DNA of 64,000 nucleotides. It comes from Obesumbacterium proteus (GTDB lineage: Bacteria; Pseudomonadota; Gammaproteobacteria; Enterobacterales; Enterobacteriaceae). Positions 45,141 through 54,370 of the stretch are shown here, in pieces (position 1 is the stretch's first letter; each line of letters starts with the position of its first letter). Where the stretch lies: the NCBI RefSeq assembly GCF_001586165.1, contig NZ_CP014608.1:806001-870000 (forward strand), read 5' to 3'. Position numbers and translations under genes: made by a program. Under the pieces are notes generated by a model. The model was not told the DNA's origin, did not search any database, and saw nothing but the letters and a program-made list of their open reading frames with translations.

Positions 45141-45752
45141 TTAAACCACCTCCTCGGGAGGTGGTGATTGTCCCTGTGAGGCTATAGCCTGAAGGAAGCC
45201 CATGCCAGAAAATTCCAGCTTACTCACCACAAGTAAGAAGGAAATCACTGACATGAGCAGTTATAGAAGTTCAGCACATGTATTCTGGCGTTGCAAATAT
45301 CACTTGGTGTGGACGCCAAAGTATCGCTACAAGGTTTTAGCAGGGGCGGTAGGTAAAGAGCTTTATCGCTCAGTTTATATACTTTGCAATATGAAAGATT
45401 GTGAGGTACTTGAACTGAATGTTCAGCCAGACCATGTTCATCTTGTCGTGATGATCCCGCCGAAACTCTCGATCTCAACGCTGATGGGCGTCCTGAAAGG
45501 GCGCACAGCTATTCGTCTCTACAACAAGTTTCCGCATATACGAAAGAAGCTGTGGGGTAATCATTTTTGGGCGAGGGGATATTTTGCCGACACAGTTGGA
45601 GTGAACGAAGAAATTATCAGGCGCTACGTGAGGCATCAGGATAAGAAAGACCAAGAATACGAACAGCAAATGGCGTTATTACAGGATTAAAACGAACAAG
45701 GCCCCCTTTTAGGGGGCCCCATTTAAAGCCACCTCTTCAAGAGGTGGATTTT
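45141..45752 (+). mobile_element. IS200/IS605-family element with a single transposase
   Basis: The element carries one Y1 transposase gene and no tnpB. Near the left end CCACCTCCTCGGGAGGTGG (45146-45164) is a hairpin; near the right end CCACCTCTTCAAGAGGTGG (45729-45747) is a very similar hairpin. Subterminal hairpins of this type are what IS200-family transposases recognise. GGCCCCCTTTTAGGGGGCC (45700-45718) is a further hairpin after the transposase stop, probably its terminator. Exact ends are uncertain by about 10 bp. It separates the DUF1471 gene from proC. Confidence 0.85.
45253..45690 (+). CDS. tnpA: IS200-like Y1 transposase
   Basis: 145 residues. The HUH motif is His61-Val-His63 in NVQPDHVHLVVMIPP and the catalytic tyrosine is Tyr125 in IIRRYVRHQD. 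The start SSYRSSAHVFWRCKYHLVW is typical of the family. ATG 45253 is chosen because the family begins there; an in-frame ATG at 45202 would add residues across the left-end region. All key residues are present, so the element could be active. Confidence 0.93.
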   Translation: MSSYRSSAHVFWRCKYHLVWTPKYRYKVLAGAVGKELYRSVYILCNMKDCEVLELNVQPDHVHLVVMIPPKLSISTLMGVLKGRTAIRLYNKFPHIRKKLWGNHFWARGYFADTVGVNEEIIRRYVRHQDKKDQEYEQQMALLQD

Positions 45753-45889
45753 TACTTTTGATATTCAGGGGAGCGGTTGTGCCTTTCTCACGGTTTTGGT
45801 GGTAGCCTAAGAAATCGCATCTGAAGATGTCAATTATGTTCGGTACAACGGGCGTTATCGTGGAGGACTGCACTGTGGGGAATAACATC

Positions 45890-46699
45890 GTGGATAAAAA
45901 AATCGGTTTTATTGGCTGTGGCAATATGGGCAAGGCGATTTTAGGTGGTCTGGTGGCGAGTAAATTAGTCTCACCGGAAAATATCACGGTGTATAACCGT
46001 AGTGCGCAAAGCGTTGAGGCGATTAGCCAAGAGTTTGGTAGCCAAGGTGCCAGCAGCGCAGATGAAGTCGCTAAGCAGGCTGATATTCTGATCGTAGGTG
46101 TTAAGCCGAATATGATGACGAATGTTTTGGGTGAAATTAGAGAATCGCTCAAGCCAAACGCGATTGTGGTTTCCATTGCGGCCGGTGTCACGCTAGAAAC
46201 GCTAGAATTTGCGCTGAAAGATGGGCAAAAAGTGGTGCGTGTGATGCCGAATACGCCGGCGTTGGTGAATGCAGGAATGTCGTCCATTACGCCGAATAAG
46301 CAAATGACCGAAGATGAAAGCGAGCTGATTGTAGAAATTTTTAGCAGCTTTGGTAAGGCCGCTATTGTTCCTGAATATCTGATCCACTCCGTGGTGGGCG
46401 TGAGTGGCTCTGCGCCGGCCTATGTGTTTATGTTTATTGAAGCGATGGCTGATGCCGCAGTGCTGGGTGGAATGCCACGCGCGCAGGCCTATCAGTTTGC
46501 CGCGCAGGCGGTGATGGGGTCAGCCAAAATGGTGCTGGAAACCGGTAAACACCCCGGCGAACTCAAAGATATGGTGTGTTCTCCAGGGGGAACCACGATT
46601 GAAGCCGTAAAAGTGTTAGAGCAAAAAGGTCTGCGTGCGGCCGTGATGGACGCGATGCAAAGCTGTATGGCGAAGTCAGAAGAGATGAGCCGTCGATAA
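45890..46699 (+). CDS. proC: Pyrroline-5-carboxylate reductase
   Basis: 269 residues from GTG 45890, exactly the E. coli length. KKIGFIGCGNMGKAILGGL is the NADPH-binding Rossmann start and the C-terminal KDMVCSPGGTTIEAV and MPRAQAYQFAAQAVMGSAK complete the family pattern. It makes proline from pyrroline-5-carboxylate. The start has a TGGGGA ribosome site. A GATGCCCCA/TGGGGCATC hairpin follows at 46731-46753 with no strong T-run. Confidence 0.94.
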   Translation: MDKKIGFIGCGNMGKAILGGLVASKLVSPENITVYNRSAQSVEAISQEFGSQGASSADEVAKQADILIVGVKPNMMTNVLGEIRESLKPNAIVVSIAAGVTLETLEFALKDGQKVVRVMPNTPALVNAGMSSITPNKQMTEDESELIVEIFSSFGKAAIVPEYLIHSVVGVSGSAPAYVFMFIEAMADAAVLGGMPRAQAYQFAAQAVMGSAKMVLETGKHPGELKDMVCSPGGTTIEAVKVLEQKGLRAAVMDAMQSCMAKSEEMSRR

Positions 46700-46949
46700 T
46701 TTTTACCCGTATTCTCCTTTATTTGATATTTGATGCCCCATGCCATGGGGCATCTTCCAGATAATTCCCCCATATGAATCTTCATCTAAGTCCGTCACCA
46801 TAGCTACGAGGCTGGTGTTGACATTTTTCTGCTGAATAGTCCCTCGCCGATTAAGAACTTTCTTGGTAAATTCCGTCGCCGCATCTGAACGATTTAGAAT
46901 GCGGTGTGTCTCATGTTTTCTAGGGTTAGCAACAAGGTTTCAGAAAGTA

Positions 46950-48617
46950 ATGCAAAAAATAAAATTGCTATCACAACCAATGCAGGCGCTGCTGTTAGCG
47001 ATTTATATTGGTATTTTTCTTAATATTCCGGTGTTTTTACGCCGTTTTGATGAAGTCAAAGAGGGGCTCCATTTTTCTAAATGGTTGACGGGAAGTTTAG
47101 AGGTGATGGTTGTTCTCCTCTTTACCTTCTTTATTCTGAGAGTGTGTTCGCTGGGAGGACGCTGGTTCTTCAAAATTACGGCTACGCTCATCACGCTGAT
47201 TTCCGTGGCTGCAAGCTACTATATGACGGCGTTTAACGTCGTGATTGGCTACGGCATTATCATTTCCGTATTTTCTCCAGGCGATTTGGGTCTGTTTTCC
47301 GAAGTTGTTGGCTGGAAATTTGTTTTGTGGTTTGTCGCCGCCAGTATCATTCCTTTGGCGATCATCTGGCTGGGCTCAGCGCAAAACACCTTGCTTGAAC
47401 AGCTGAAAACACCGGGCAAAAGAATCATCTCTTTGGTTGGGATGGCGCTGATCGTTGCGGTGGTATGGGTTCCATTAAACTTAATGGGAACCGCGCAGAA
47501 AAAAATCGACCAGAAGAATAACGTTGATATGCCAAGCTATGGCGGCGTGGCCGCTCACTCGTATTTGCCATCAAACTGGCTGGCGGCGTTTGGATTATAT
47601 GGCTATACCGCGCTGGATGAGCGACAGGATGAAGCCGATTTATTTGACCCTGCGGATCATTTTTCTTACGTTGCGCCTGAAGGGATAGATGATACCTATG
47701 TCGTGTTCATTATCGGTGAAACGGCGCGTTGGGATCATATGGGGATTCTGGGGTACGAGCGTGACACCACGCCACAGCTGGCAAAGGAACCTAATCTGGC
47801 CGCGTTCCGCGGTGAATCCTGCGATACATCAACCAAACTGTCCCTACGCTGTATGTTTGTGCGTGAAGGCGGGACGGAAAACAACGCTCAGCGCACGCTG
47901 AAAGAGCAGAATATTTTCTCTGTATTACATCAGCTTGGATTCAGCTCTGAGCTCTTTGCGATGCAAAGTGAGATTTGGTTCTACAACAATACCGATTCAG
48001 ATAATTTCTCATTCCGTGAGCTGATCGCCGCAGAACATCGTAATGATGGGAAGCCGGTCGACGATATGCTGTTAGTGGAAGAGCTGCAAAATTCATTGCA
48101 GAAGCATCCAAATGGCAAGCATTTAGTCGTACTGCATACGTCTGGTTCTCACTATTTGTATACGCAGCGCTATCCGCGTAGCTATGCGAAGTTTAAACCG
48201 GAGTGCATGGGCGTAGACGATTCTTGCACCAAAGAGCAGCTGATGAACTCCTATGACAACAGCATTTTGTACACTGACAACATGATTAAAAGCGTGATTG
48301 ATCAGGTGCGAGATAAAAAAGCATTGGTGTTTTATGCCTCAGACCACGGTGAGTCGATCAGTGATAATGAGCATTTCCACGGTACTCCGCGTGAAATGGC
48401 ACCGCCAGAGCAGTTCCGAGTGCCATTGATGGTATGGGCATCGGATAAGTTCTTGGCTTCAGGCAACAATGCCAAAATGTTTGCGCAGGTGCAAAAGCAG
48501 GCAAAACAGGGGCAGACTCACCGCCACGTTGAGCTGTATGACTCGATTCTGGGTTGCTTAGGCTATACCCCGCCAAACGGCGGAATTAATGAAAACAACA
48601 ACTGGTGTCGTTTCTAA
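46950..48617 (+). CDS. eptB: Kdo(2)-lipid A phosphoethanolamine transferase
   Basis: 555 residues (E. coli EptB: 563). About five N-terminal membrane helices (to about residue 175) precede a periplasmic sulfatase-like domain. It includes VVFIIGETARWDHM with metal ligand Glu256, CDTSTKLSLRCM with the probable nucleophile Thr295, and YASDHGES. Within the family, the closing GGINENNNWC is specific to EptB. It adds phosphoethanolamine to the outer Kdo of lipopolysaccharide. I start at ATG 46950 (MQKIKLLSQPMQ); the ribosome site is weak. Confidence 0.92.
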   Translation: MQKIKLLSQPMQALLLAIYIGIFLNIPVFLRRFDEVKEGLHFSKWLTGSLEVMVVLLFTFFILRVCSLGGRWFFKITATLITLISVAASYYMTAFNVVIGYGIIISVFSPGDLGLFSEVVGWKFVLWFVAASIIPLAIIWLGSAQNTLLEQLKTPGKRIISLVGMALIVAVVWVPLNLMGTAQKKIDQKNNVDMPSYGGVAAHSYLPSNWLAAFGLYGYTALDERQDEADLFDPADHFSYVAPEGIDDTYVVFIIGETARWDHMGILGYERDTTPQLAKEPNLAAFRGESCDTSTKLSLRCMFVREGGTENNAQRTLKEQNIFSVLHQLGFSSELFAMQSEIWFYNNTDSDNFSFRELIAAEHRNDGKPVDDMLLVEELQNSLQKHPNGKHLVVLHTSGSHYLYTQRYPRSYAKFKPECMGVDDSCTKEQLMNSYDNSILYTDNMIKSVIDQVRDKKALVFYASDHGESISDNEHFHGTPREMAPPEQFRVPLMVWASDKFLASGNNAKMFAQVQKQAKQGQTHRHVELYDSILGCLGYTPPNGGINENNNWCRF

Positions 48618-48637
48618 TTCAATAGCTTAATCGTCAT

Positions 48638-48672
48638 AAGCCGAGAGGAGTTGCTTCTCTCGGCTTTTTTAT
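48638..48672 (+). terminator. Terminator after eptB
   Basis: AAGCCGAGAG, loop, CTCTCGGCTTTTTT: stem with T-run about 20 bp after the eptB stop. Confidence 0.88.
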
Positions 48673-48707
48673 TCCTAAAATCCTTTTTTCCTCGCATAAA
48701 GTTTCCC

Positions 48708-48734
48708 TCAAGTTCGTCTTTAGCCTGCCGATAA
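48708..48734 (+). promoter_or_regulatory. Sigma-28 (FliA) promoter for the chemoreceptor gene
   Basis: TCAAGTTC (48708-48715), 11 bp, GCCGATAA (48727-48734). The -10 is a perfect match and the -35 is 6 of 8 against TAAAGTTT. It lies 135 bp before the receptor start codon. Confidence 0.85.
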
Positions 48735-48869
48735 ACTGATCAATCATCAGCCAGTTCCCTCTGTTCATAATTTACTCTCCATAGAGAGAGGCGTTTTGTA
48801 CTGGCTGAGAGAGATACCACATCTGATGTCTTCTTTTGCAGGCTCTTTCATTCCTAGGGATACGACTAT

Positions 48870-50435
48870 ATGAGTAAACACCTGACAGTCCGTGGTGGGC
48901 TGGCACTCATCATGCTTGTTTATACGCTATTACTGCTGATGATCAGCATTATCGGTATTCAATCTGTTCGCCAAATTAATCAAAGACTGGCCGTTGTGAA
49001 CCAGGTGCAGGCCGAAGAGCTGAGCCCACTGGCTGCCAGCTTTAATGCTACGCTACGGGCTCGTACCGCAGGGGCACTATCTGTTCGCCAAATGGAGATG
49101 GGTAAACTAGCGGCGGCAGATGATAGCCGTCAGCGGGCGGAAAAATTGATCGGTGAGGCTGATGCTTCGATGCAGAAATTTACCGATTTAAAGAAACTGA
49201 CGCCTCGCGGTGCGCAACTGAGCTCTGAACTGGAAAATACCTACCAGATCTACGTTAATCAGGCGCTACGGCCGATGTTGCAGGCGCTGAAAACCAACGA
49301 TAGCGCGGCGTATTACGCATTATTAGAAGATCAGTTGCGCAATTTATCGGCCAATTTTGATCAAGACCTGCGTGATTTCCGTGTCTTCGCCGATGAAGTT
49401 GGTCAAAAGGCATTGTCAGATGCGCAACATGACTATCAACGCGACCTGATTATTATCAGTGTGTCTTTCATATTTTCGTTACTGATTGGCGCGCTGTGCT
49501 GGGTTGCGCTACGTAAAATCATCCTGAATCCATTGGAAAGTTTAGACGGGCATGTTTCTCTGATTGCCAGTGGCGACTTGTCTCAGGATCTTGAGAGTGA
49601 AGGCAAATCAGAAATTGCCAAACTGGGACGCCGTGTGCTCACCATGCAAACATCACTGGCAGATACGGTCAGTCAGGTGCGTGATGCCAGTATGCAGGTT
49701 GACGTTGGCGCGAAGGAACTGACCGTTGGCAACAGGAACTTATCGCAGCATACGGAAGAGCTGGCCGCTTCGCTGGAGGAAACCGCAGCGAGTATGGAGC
49801 AGTTGACCGCCACGGTGAAACAGAATGCGGACAACGCCGAGCAGGCGAATCAGTTGGCAGGGAATGTTTCTCATACCGCGGATAAAGGGGCTGAAATCGT
49901 TAGTGAAGCCATTGCTCGCATGCAGGGAATTTCGACCAGCTCCCAGAAAATTGCCGACATTATCAGCGTGATTGACGGTATTGCTTTCCAGACCAATATC
50001 CTCGCTTTAAACGCAGCCGTTGAAGCCGCTCGTGCGGGCGAACAAGGACGTGGTTTTGCGGTGGTTGCTGGTGAAGTGCGTAACTTGGCACAGCGCAGTG
50101 CTCAATCGGCCAAAGAGATCAAAACGCTGATTGAAGATTCTGCTCGTCGGGTGAAAGAGGGCTCATCGATGGTGACCAACGCGGGCGATACCATGGCTGA
50201 TATCGCCAAGGAGATTCGTCAGGTAACGGCGCTGATGAGTGAAATTTCTGAAGCTTCTCACGAGCAAAGTCGCGGTATTGAACAGGTGAATCAGGCGATT
50301 TCACAGATGGATCAGGTGGCGCAACAAAATGCGGCGCTGGTGGAAGAGTCTGCCGCTGCGACCGGTTCTTTAGAGGAGCAAAGCGGGAATCTGATGCAAA
50401 GCATGAGCGTGTTTAGGCTCACGGCGAACGGATAA
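48870..50435 (+). CDS. Methyl-accepting chemotaxis protein (Tsr/Tar type)
   Basis: 521 residues: membrane helix at about 10-32, periplasmic four-helix-bundle ligand domain to about 190, second helix about 191-212, HAMP about 212-265, then a long signalling hairpin. The tip DGIAFQTNILALNAAVEAARAGEQGRGFAVVAGEVR is described by its start and end; it is the CheA/CheW contact. There is no NWETF-type CheR tether at the C-terminus, so it probably depends on other receptors for efficient adaptation. Ligand unknown. A sigma-28 promoter precedes it. Confidence 0.93.
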   Translation: MSKHLTVRGGLALIMLVYTLLLLMISIIGIQSVRQINQRLAVVNQVQAEELSPLAASFNATLRARTAGALSVRQMEMGKLAAADDSRQRAEKLIGEADASMQKFTDLKKLTPRGAQLSSELENTYQIYVNQALRPMLQALKTNDSAAYYALLEDQLRNLSANFDQDLRDFRVFADEVGQKALSDAQHDYQRDLIIISVSFIFSLLIGALCWVALRKIILNPLESLDGHVSLIASGDLSQDLESEGKSEIAKLGRRVLTMQTSLADTVSQVRDASMQVDVGAKELTVGNRNLSQHTEELAASLEETAASMEQLTATVKQNADNAEQANQLAGNVSHTADKGAEIVSEAIARMQGISTSSQKIADIISVIDGIAFQTNILALNAAVEAARAGEQGRGFAVVAGEVRNLAQRSAQSAKEIKTLIEDSARRVKEGSSMVTNAGDTMADIAKEIRQVTALMSEISEASHEQSRGIEQVNQAISQMDQVAQQNAALVEESAAATGSLEEQSGNLMQSMSVFRLTANG

Positions 50436-50443
50436 TTGGCATC

Positions 50444-50482
50444 AACCTCCCCTTGTTTCTTAAGCTGCAAAGGGGAGGTTTT
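50444..50482. terminator. Hairpin between the chemoreceptor and yeaK
   Basis: AACCTCCCCTT (50444-50454) and AAGGGGAGGTT (50470-50480) pair with a 15-base loop and are followed by T's. The arms resemble those of the REP-like repeats in this window. It probably serves both converging genes. Confidence 0.7.
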
Positions 50483-50490
50483 CGCGCGAC

Positions 50491-50979
50491 CTATTCGGCG
50501 CGAATAAACGTGACCAATTTAGGTTGAGCGATGCGCTGATAGTCTTGGGTGTTGAGGATCAGAGAACGCTCAAGCGTACCGGCGTTAAATGCTAGCTCAT
50601 CGAAGCGCTGGAATAGCAGTGGATCGGCTACTAATAACAAGTCTGGGTGGAAGCTAAAAGGCGGTATCGCGCCGAATACGCAGTCGGTTAACGCATCGAC
50701 TTCCACTGGGCTGGCTAATGAAGCTCGCGTACCGCCGATACCGTGCGCTAACGCGCTGAGATCGGCCTGCTGGTCGTCGGGTAATATGGCTAAAACATGC
50801 TGCTTAACGCCGTTTCCTTTCACATGACAGACTAGCGCTTTGGCTCCCTGCCCAAGCTGTGTACCGCGAATTTTTGCCACTTCTTCAGATTTTCCCGCCG
50901 TAGGGTGTTCCACTACGCGATAACGAGCCTGATGCTCATCAAGCAGGGCCGTTAAACGCGCAAATGTTGCTATCGACAT
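50491..50979 (-). CDS. yeaK: Mischarged aminoacyl-tRNA deacylase YeaK
   Basis: 162 residues of the YbaK/ProX/YeaK deacylase fold. IRGTQLGQGAKALVCHVKGNG, with the conserved lysine, and CVFGAIPPFSFHP are the family signatures and align well with E. coli YeaK. It clears tRNAs carrying the wrong amino acid (serine or threonine for YeaK). Single gene with AGGAGA upstream of its ATG. Confidence 0.9.
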   Translation of the reverse strand: MSIATFARLTALLDEHQARYRVVEHPTAGKSEEVAKIRGTQLGQGAKALVCHVKGNGVKQHVLAILPDDQQADLSALAHGIGGTRASLASPVEVDALTDCVFGAIPPFSFHPDLLLVADPLLFQRFDELAFNAGTLERSLILNTQDYQRIAQPKLVTFIRAE

Positions 50980-51546
50980 GCTATCTCTCCTGAGTCTCGG
51001 TTTGCATCATCATAGCGCGATCGTACCTGCCCTGACTTGATGCGAAGTGGCCAAAATGGCTCCCTGAAACAGGGCATCGGACCTCGGATCACAGCATTTC
51101 CTCCTGTTGATAACGCAGATCACAAACTCAATTGTTCAGATATTCATCATTTAGCGAGAATTTTTTCAGCAAGTTTGGCAGCTGTATTCTCTATTAAAGA
51201 TTTGTTACATGGTGAAATGAGCTGATATTTGCGCGGTAGCATAAATTTTAATCCTGTAAATGTTATCAATACGTTTCTTTAATGTTTGTATGCTGTATAT
51301 CACAGTCCTTGTAAATCACGTTTGGTTATATTGACGTCACCTTAAACACTTGCGAAATTGGTATGCATAAGGTGGGTGATTAACACTGGGATCCCTTTCC
51401 GAGTGCTACCCAATGTGGCCCCGAAGAATCGTTCTCTTTGGCATGCGGGTTGCACCTATCCTTGGCTGTCAGCCAAAGCTGCACGGATCGCCTATAAAAA
51501 AATAGATCTGGCAGAACACACACATCACACTACGGAGCCAAGCGTT
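50980..51546. other. 567-bp yeaK-dppA intergenic region
   Basis: Between divergently transcribed genes, so it holds both promoters. The last part is the dppA leader with the CA-rich stretch described separately. A short frame at 51037-51225 has no ribosome site or family resemblance and is not called. I see no clear operator. Confidence 0.5.
51515..51530 (+). promoter_or_regulatory. CA-rich leader element, probable GcvB target
   Basis: AACACACACATCACAC lies 17-32 bases upstream of the dppA ATG, in the leader. The sRNA GcvB uses a GU-rich segment to pair with such CA-rich sites in dppA and oppA mRNAs of E. coli and Salmonella, blocking translation when amino acids are plentiful. Confidence 0.65.
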
Positions 51547-53175
51547 ATGTCTTCTCATAAGAACACCTCCACCCGCCGTGGAAAGAAAATTGGTGCGCTG
51601 AAGTTGGGGATTGGTCTGGTTGCTCTGGCGCTGGCCGCCGGTGCGCAGGCAAAAACTCTGGTTTATTGTTCAGAAGGTTCACCTGAGGGCTTTAACCCGC
51701 AGCTGTTCACTTCGGGCACCACCTACGACGCCAGCTCGGTGCCGATCTACAACCGTTTGGTTGAGTTCAAAACCGGTACTACCGAGATTGAGCCCGGCTT
51801 AGCTGAAAAATGGGATATTAGCCCAGATGGCAAAACCTATACTTTCCACCTGCGCAAAGGCGTGAAGTGGCAGGGCAGCAAGCTGTTTACACCAACGCGC
51901 GATCTGAACGCTGACGACATCGTGTTCTCCTTCATGCGTCAGAAAGATGATAAAAACCCGTACTACAAAGTCTCTGGCGGTACCTATGAGTATTTCCAAG
52001 GGATGGGGCTGGGCGAGCTGATTAGCAAAGTTGAAAAAGTGGACGATAACACCGTTCGCTTCGAGCTGACGCGCCCTGAATCGCCGTTCTTGGCTGACTT
52101 GGCGATGGACTTCGCTTCTATTCTGTCTGCGGAATACGCCGATGCGATGATGAAAGCCGGTACGCCTGAGAAGATTGACCTTGAGCCACTGGGCACTGGG
52201 CCATTCCAATTGGTGCAATACCAGAAAGACTCCAAAATCCTCTATAAACCGTTCAAAGATTACTGGGGACCTAAGCCAAAAATCGATCGCTTAGTCTTCT
52301 CCATTACGCCGGATGCGTCCGTGCGTTATGCCAAACTGCAAAAGAATGAGTGTCAGGTGATGCCGTATCCAAATCCGGCTGACATTGACCGTATGAAACA
52401 AGACAAATCCATTACTCTGATGGAGCAACCGGGGCTGAACGTCGGCTATCTGTCGTTTAACGTCGAGAAAAAACCGCTGGATAACGTGAAAGTGCGTCAG
52501 GCACTGACCATGGCAGTGAACAAAGAAGCGATTATCGACGCGGTATATCAGAAAGCGGGTCAGCCTGCGAAAAACCTGATCCCACCGACCATGTGGAGCT
52601 ACAACGACAAGATCACCGATTACGCTTACGATCCTGCTAAAGCCAAAGAACTGCTGAAAGAAGCGGGTCTGGCAGACGGTTTTGCTATCGACCTATGGGC
52701 AATGCCGGTGCAGCGTCCGTACAACCCGAACGCTCGCCGTATGGCTGAGATGATTCAGGCTGACTGGGCGAAAGTGGGTGTGAAAGCCAAGATCGTGACC
52801 TATGAGTGGGGCGAGTACCTGAAACGTGCGAAAGACGGCGAACACCAGACCGTGATGATGGGTTGGACTGGGGACAATGGGGATCCAGACAACTTCTTCG
52901 CGACGCTGTTTAGCTGCCAGTCGGCGAAAGACGGTTCTAACTACTCAAGATGGTGCTACAAGCCGTTTGAAGATCTGATCCAGCCAGCACGTGCTGAATC
53001 CGACCATGAAAAACGCACCGAGCTTTACAAGCAGGCTCAGGTAGTGATGCATGACCAAGCGCCTGCGCTGATCATTGCCCACTCCACCGTATACGAGCCA
53101 GTGCGTAAAGAAGTGAAAGGCTATGTGGTTGATCCATTGGGTAAACATCACTTCGATCAGGTGTCTCTCGACTAA
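51547..53175 (+). CDS. dppA: Dipeptide-binding periplasmic protein
   Basis: 542 residues (E. coli: 535). After a twin-Arg-free signal peptide (about 1-38, ending AGAQA) the mature protein starts KTLVYCSEGSPEGFNPQLFTSGTTYD, described in part, a type II ABC solute-binding fold. Paired cysteines occur near residues 316-325 and 515-530. It captures dipeptides and haem-type ligands for DppBCDF and is also the dipeptide sensor for Tap in E. coli. ATG 51547 is preceded by GGAG. Confidence 0.95.
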   Translation: MSSHKNTSTRRGKKIGALKLGIGLVALALAAGAQAKTLVYCSEGSPEGFNPQLFTSGTTYDASSVPIYNRLVEFKTGTTEIEPGLAEKWDISPDGKTYTFHLRKGVKWQGSKLFTPTRDLNADDIVFSFMRQKDDKNPYYKVSGGTYEYFQGMGLGELISKVEKVDDNTVRFELTRPESPFLADLAMDFASILSAEYADAMMKAGTPEKIDLEPLGTGPFQLVQYQKDSKILYKPFKDYWGPKPKIDRLVFSITPDASVRYAKLQKNECQVMPYPNPADIDRMKQDKSITLMEQPGLNVGYLSFNVEKKPLDNVKVRQALTMAVNKEAIIDAVYQKAGQPAKNLIPPTMWSYNDKITDYAYDPAKAKELLKEAGLADGFAIDLWAMPVQRPYNPNARRMAEMIQADWAKVGVKAKIVTYEWGEYLKRAKDGEHQTVMMGWTGDNGDPDNFFATLFSCQSAKDGSNYSRWCYKPFEDLIQPARAESDHEKRTELYKQAQVVMHDQAPALIIAHSTVYEPVRKEVKGYVVDPLGKHHFDQVSLD

Positions 53176-53179
53176 TTAC

Positions 53180-53279
53180 CGCTAACCCTCCCAGCCTCCC
53201 CCTTGTCAGGGGGAGGAGCCGATTGTGATTTTTATCGATCTGCGCTCTCCTCTGTGAAGGGGAGGGCTGGGGTGGGGTC
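53180..53279. repeat. REP/BIME-like palindromic repeat, copy C, in the dppA-dppB spacer
   Basis: Same two-module design as copies A and B. CCTCCCCCTTGTCAGGGGGAGG lies at about 53196-53217 (arms CCTCCCCCTT and AGGGGGAGG). After a spacer comes CTCTCCTCTGTGAAGGGGAGGG near 53247-53268. It sits inside the operon between dppA and dppB, where it could raise the amount of dppA mRNA relative to the membrane components. Confidence 0.75.
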
Positions 53280-53339
53280 TCTGTTAGTCGTAGCTGTACT
53301 GTGAGCAATGCTTCATCATAAAAATAGAGAGTACGGGAT

Positions 53340-54359
53340 ATGTTGCAGTTCATACTCCGGCGTTTGGGGTTAGTTATCCCAACGTTTATTGGCATTACGT
53401 TGTTAACGTTTGCTTTTGTTCACATGATCCCCGGCGATCCGGTCACGATCATGGCAGGGGAACGCGGGATCTCGGCCGAACGTCATGCTCAGATGATGAC
53501 GGAAATGGGCTTGGATAAACCGCTATATCAACAATATTTTCACTACGTCAAAGACGTATTGCACGGTGATTTAGGCACCTCGCTCAAAAGCCGCACGCCG
53601 GTTTGGGATGAGTTTGTGCCCCGTTTCAAAGCCACGCTAGAACTGGGTATCTGCGCGATGCTGTTTGCCATTCTCGTGGGTATACCGGTTGGCGTATTAG
53701 CCGCGGTGAAGCGCGGCTCCGTTTTCGACCATACCGCTGTCGGCATCTCGCTGACGGGCTATTCCATGCCTATTTTTTGGTGGGGGATTATGCTCATCAT
53801 GCTGGTGTCGGTGCAGCTCAATCTGACGCCCGTATCGGGGCGCATTGATGACAGCGTATTCCTTGATGATAGCTTACCGCTCACCGGCTTTATGCTGATT
53901 GATACCCTTATCTGGGGCGAGCCGGGCGATTTCAAAGACGCGGTCATGCATATGATCCTGCCTGCCATTGTGCTGGGCACTATCCCACTGGCGGTGATTG
54001 TGCGTATGACGCGTTCCTCCATGCTGGAAGTGCTTAGCGAAGACTATATCCGCACCGCGCGCGCCAAAGGTTTAGGGCGTATGCGGGTAATCATTGTGCA
54101 TGCGTTGCGTAATGCGTTGCTGCCGGTGGTTACGGTGATTGGTCTACAGGTGGGGACGCTACTGGCTGGCGCCATTCTGACAGAAACCATCTTCTCTTGG
54201 CCGGGCTTAGGCCGCTGGCTAATCGATGCGTTGCAGCGTCGTGATTATCCTGTAGTGCAAGGCGGAGTACTGCTGGTGGCCATTATGATCATCTTGGTCA
54301 ACCTGCTGGTCGATGTGCTGTATGGCGTCGTCAATCCACGCATTCGGCATAAGAAATAG
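53340..54359 (+). CDS. dppB: Dipeptide ABC transporter permease DppB
   Basis: 339 residues, as in E. coli, with six membrane helices. The EAA loop ARAKGLGRMRVIIVHALRNALLP (described in part) couples to the ATPase. It forms the channel with DppC. It is separated from dppA by the 164-bp REP-containing spacer and is 11 bp from dppC. Confidence 0.95.
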   Translation: MLQFILRRLGLVIPTFIGITLLTFAFVHMIPGDPVTIMAGERGISAERHAQMMTEMGLDKPLYQQYFHYVKDVLHGDLGTSLKSRTPVWDEFVPRFKATLELGICAMLFAILVGIPVGVLAAVKRGSVFDHTAVGISLTGYSMPIFWWGIMLIMLVSVQLNLTPVSGRIDDSVFLDDSLPLTGFMLIDTLIWGEPGDFKDAVMHMILPAIVLGTIPLAVIVRMTRSSMLEVLSEDYIRTARAKGLGRMRVIIVHALRNALLPVVTVIGLQVGTLLAGAILTETIFSWPGLGRWLIDALQRRDYPVVQGGVLLVAIMIILVNLLVDVLYGVVNPRIRHKK

Positions 54360-54370
54360 GAGGCGCAACG

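Noticed and set aside
46731..46753. Hairpin GATGCCCCA/TGGGGCATC after proC as a terminator
   Set aside because: The stem is good but no T-run follows, so I did not list it as a separate terminator.
51037..51225. 62-codon frame between yeaK and dppA
   Set aside because: No ribosome site or conserved motif; it lies in a divergent promoter region.
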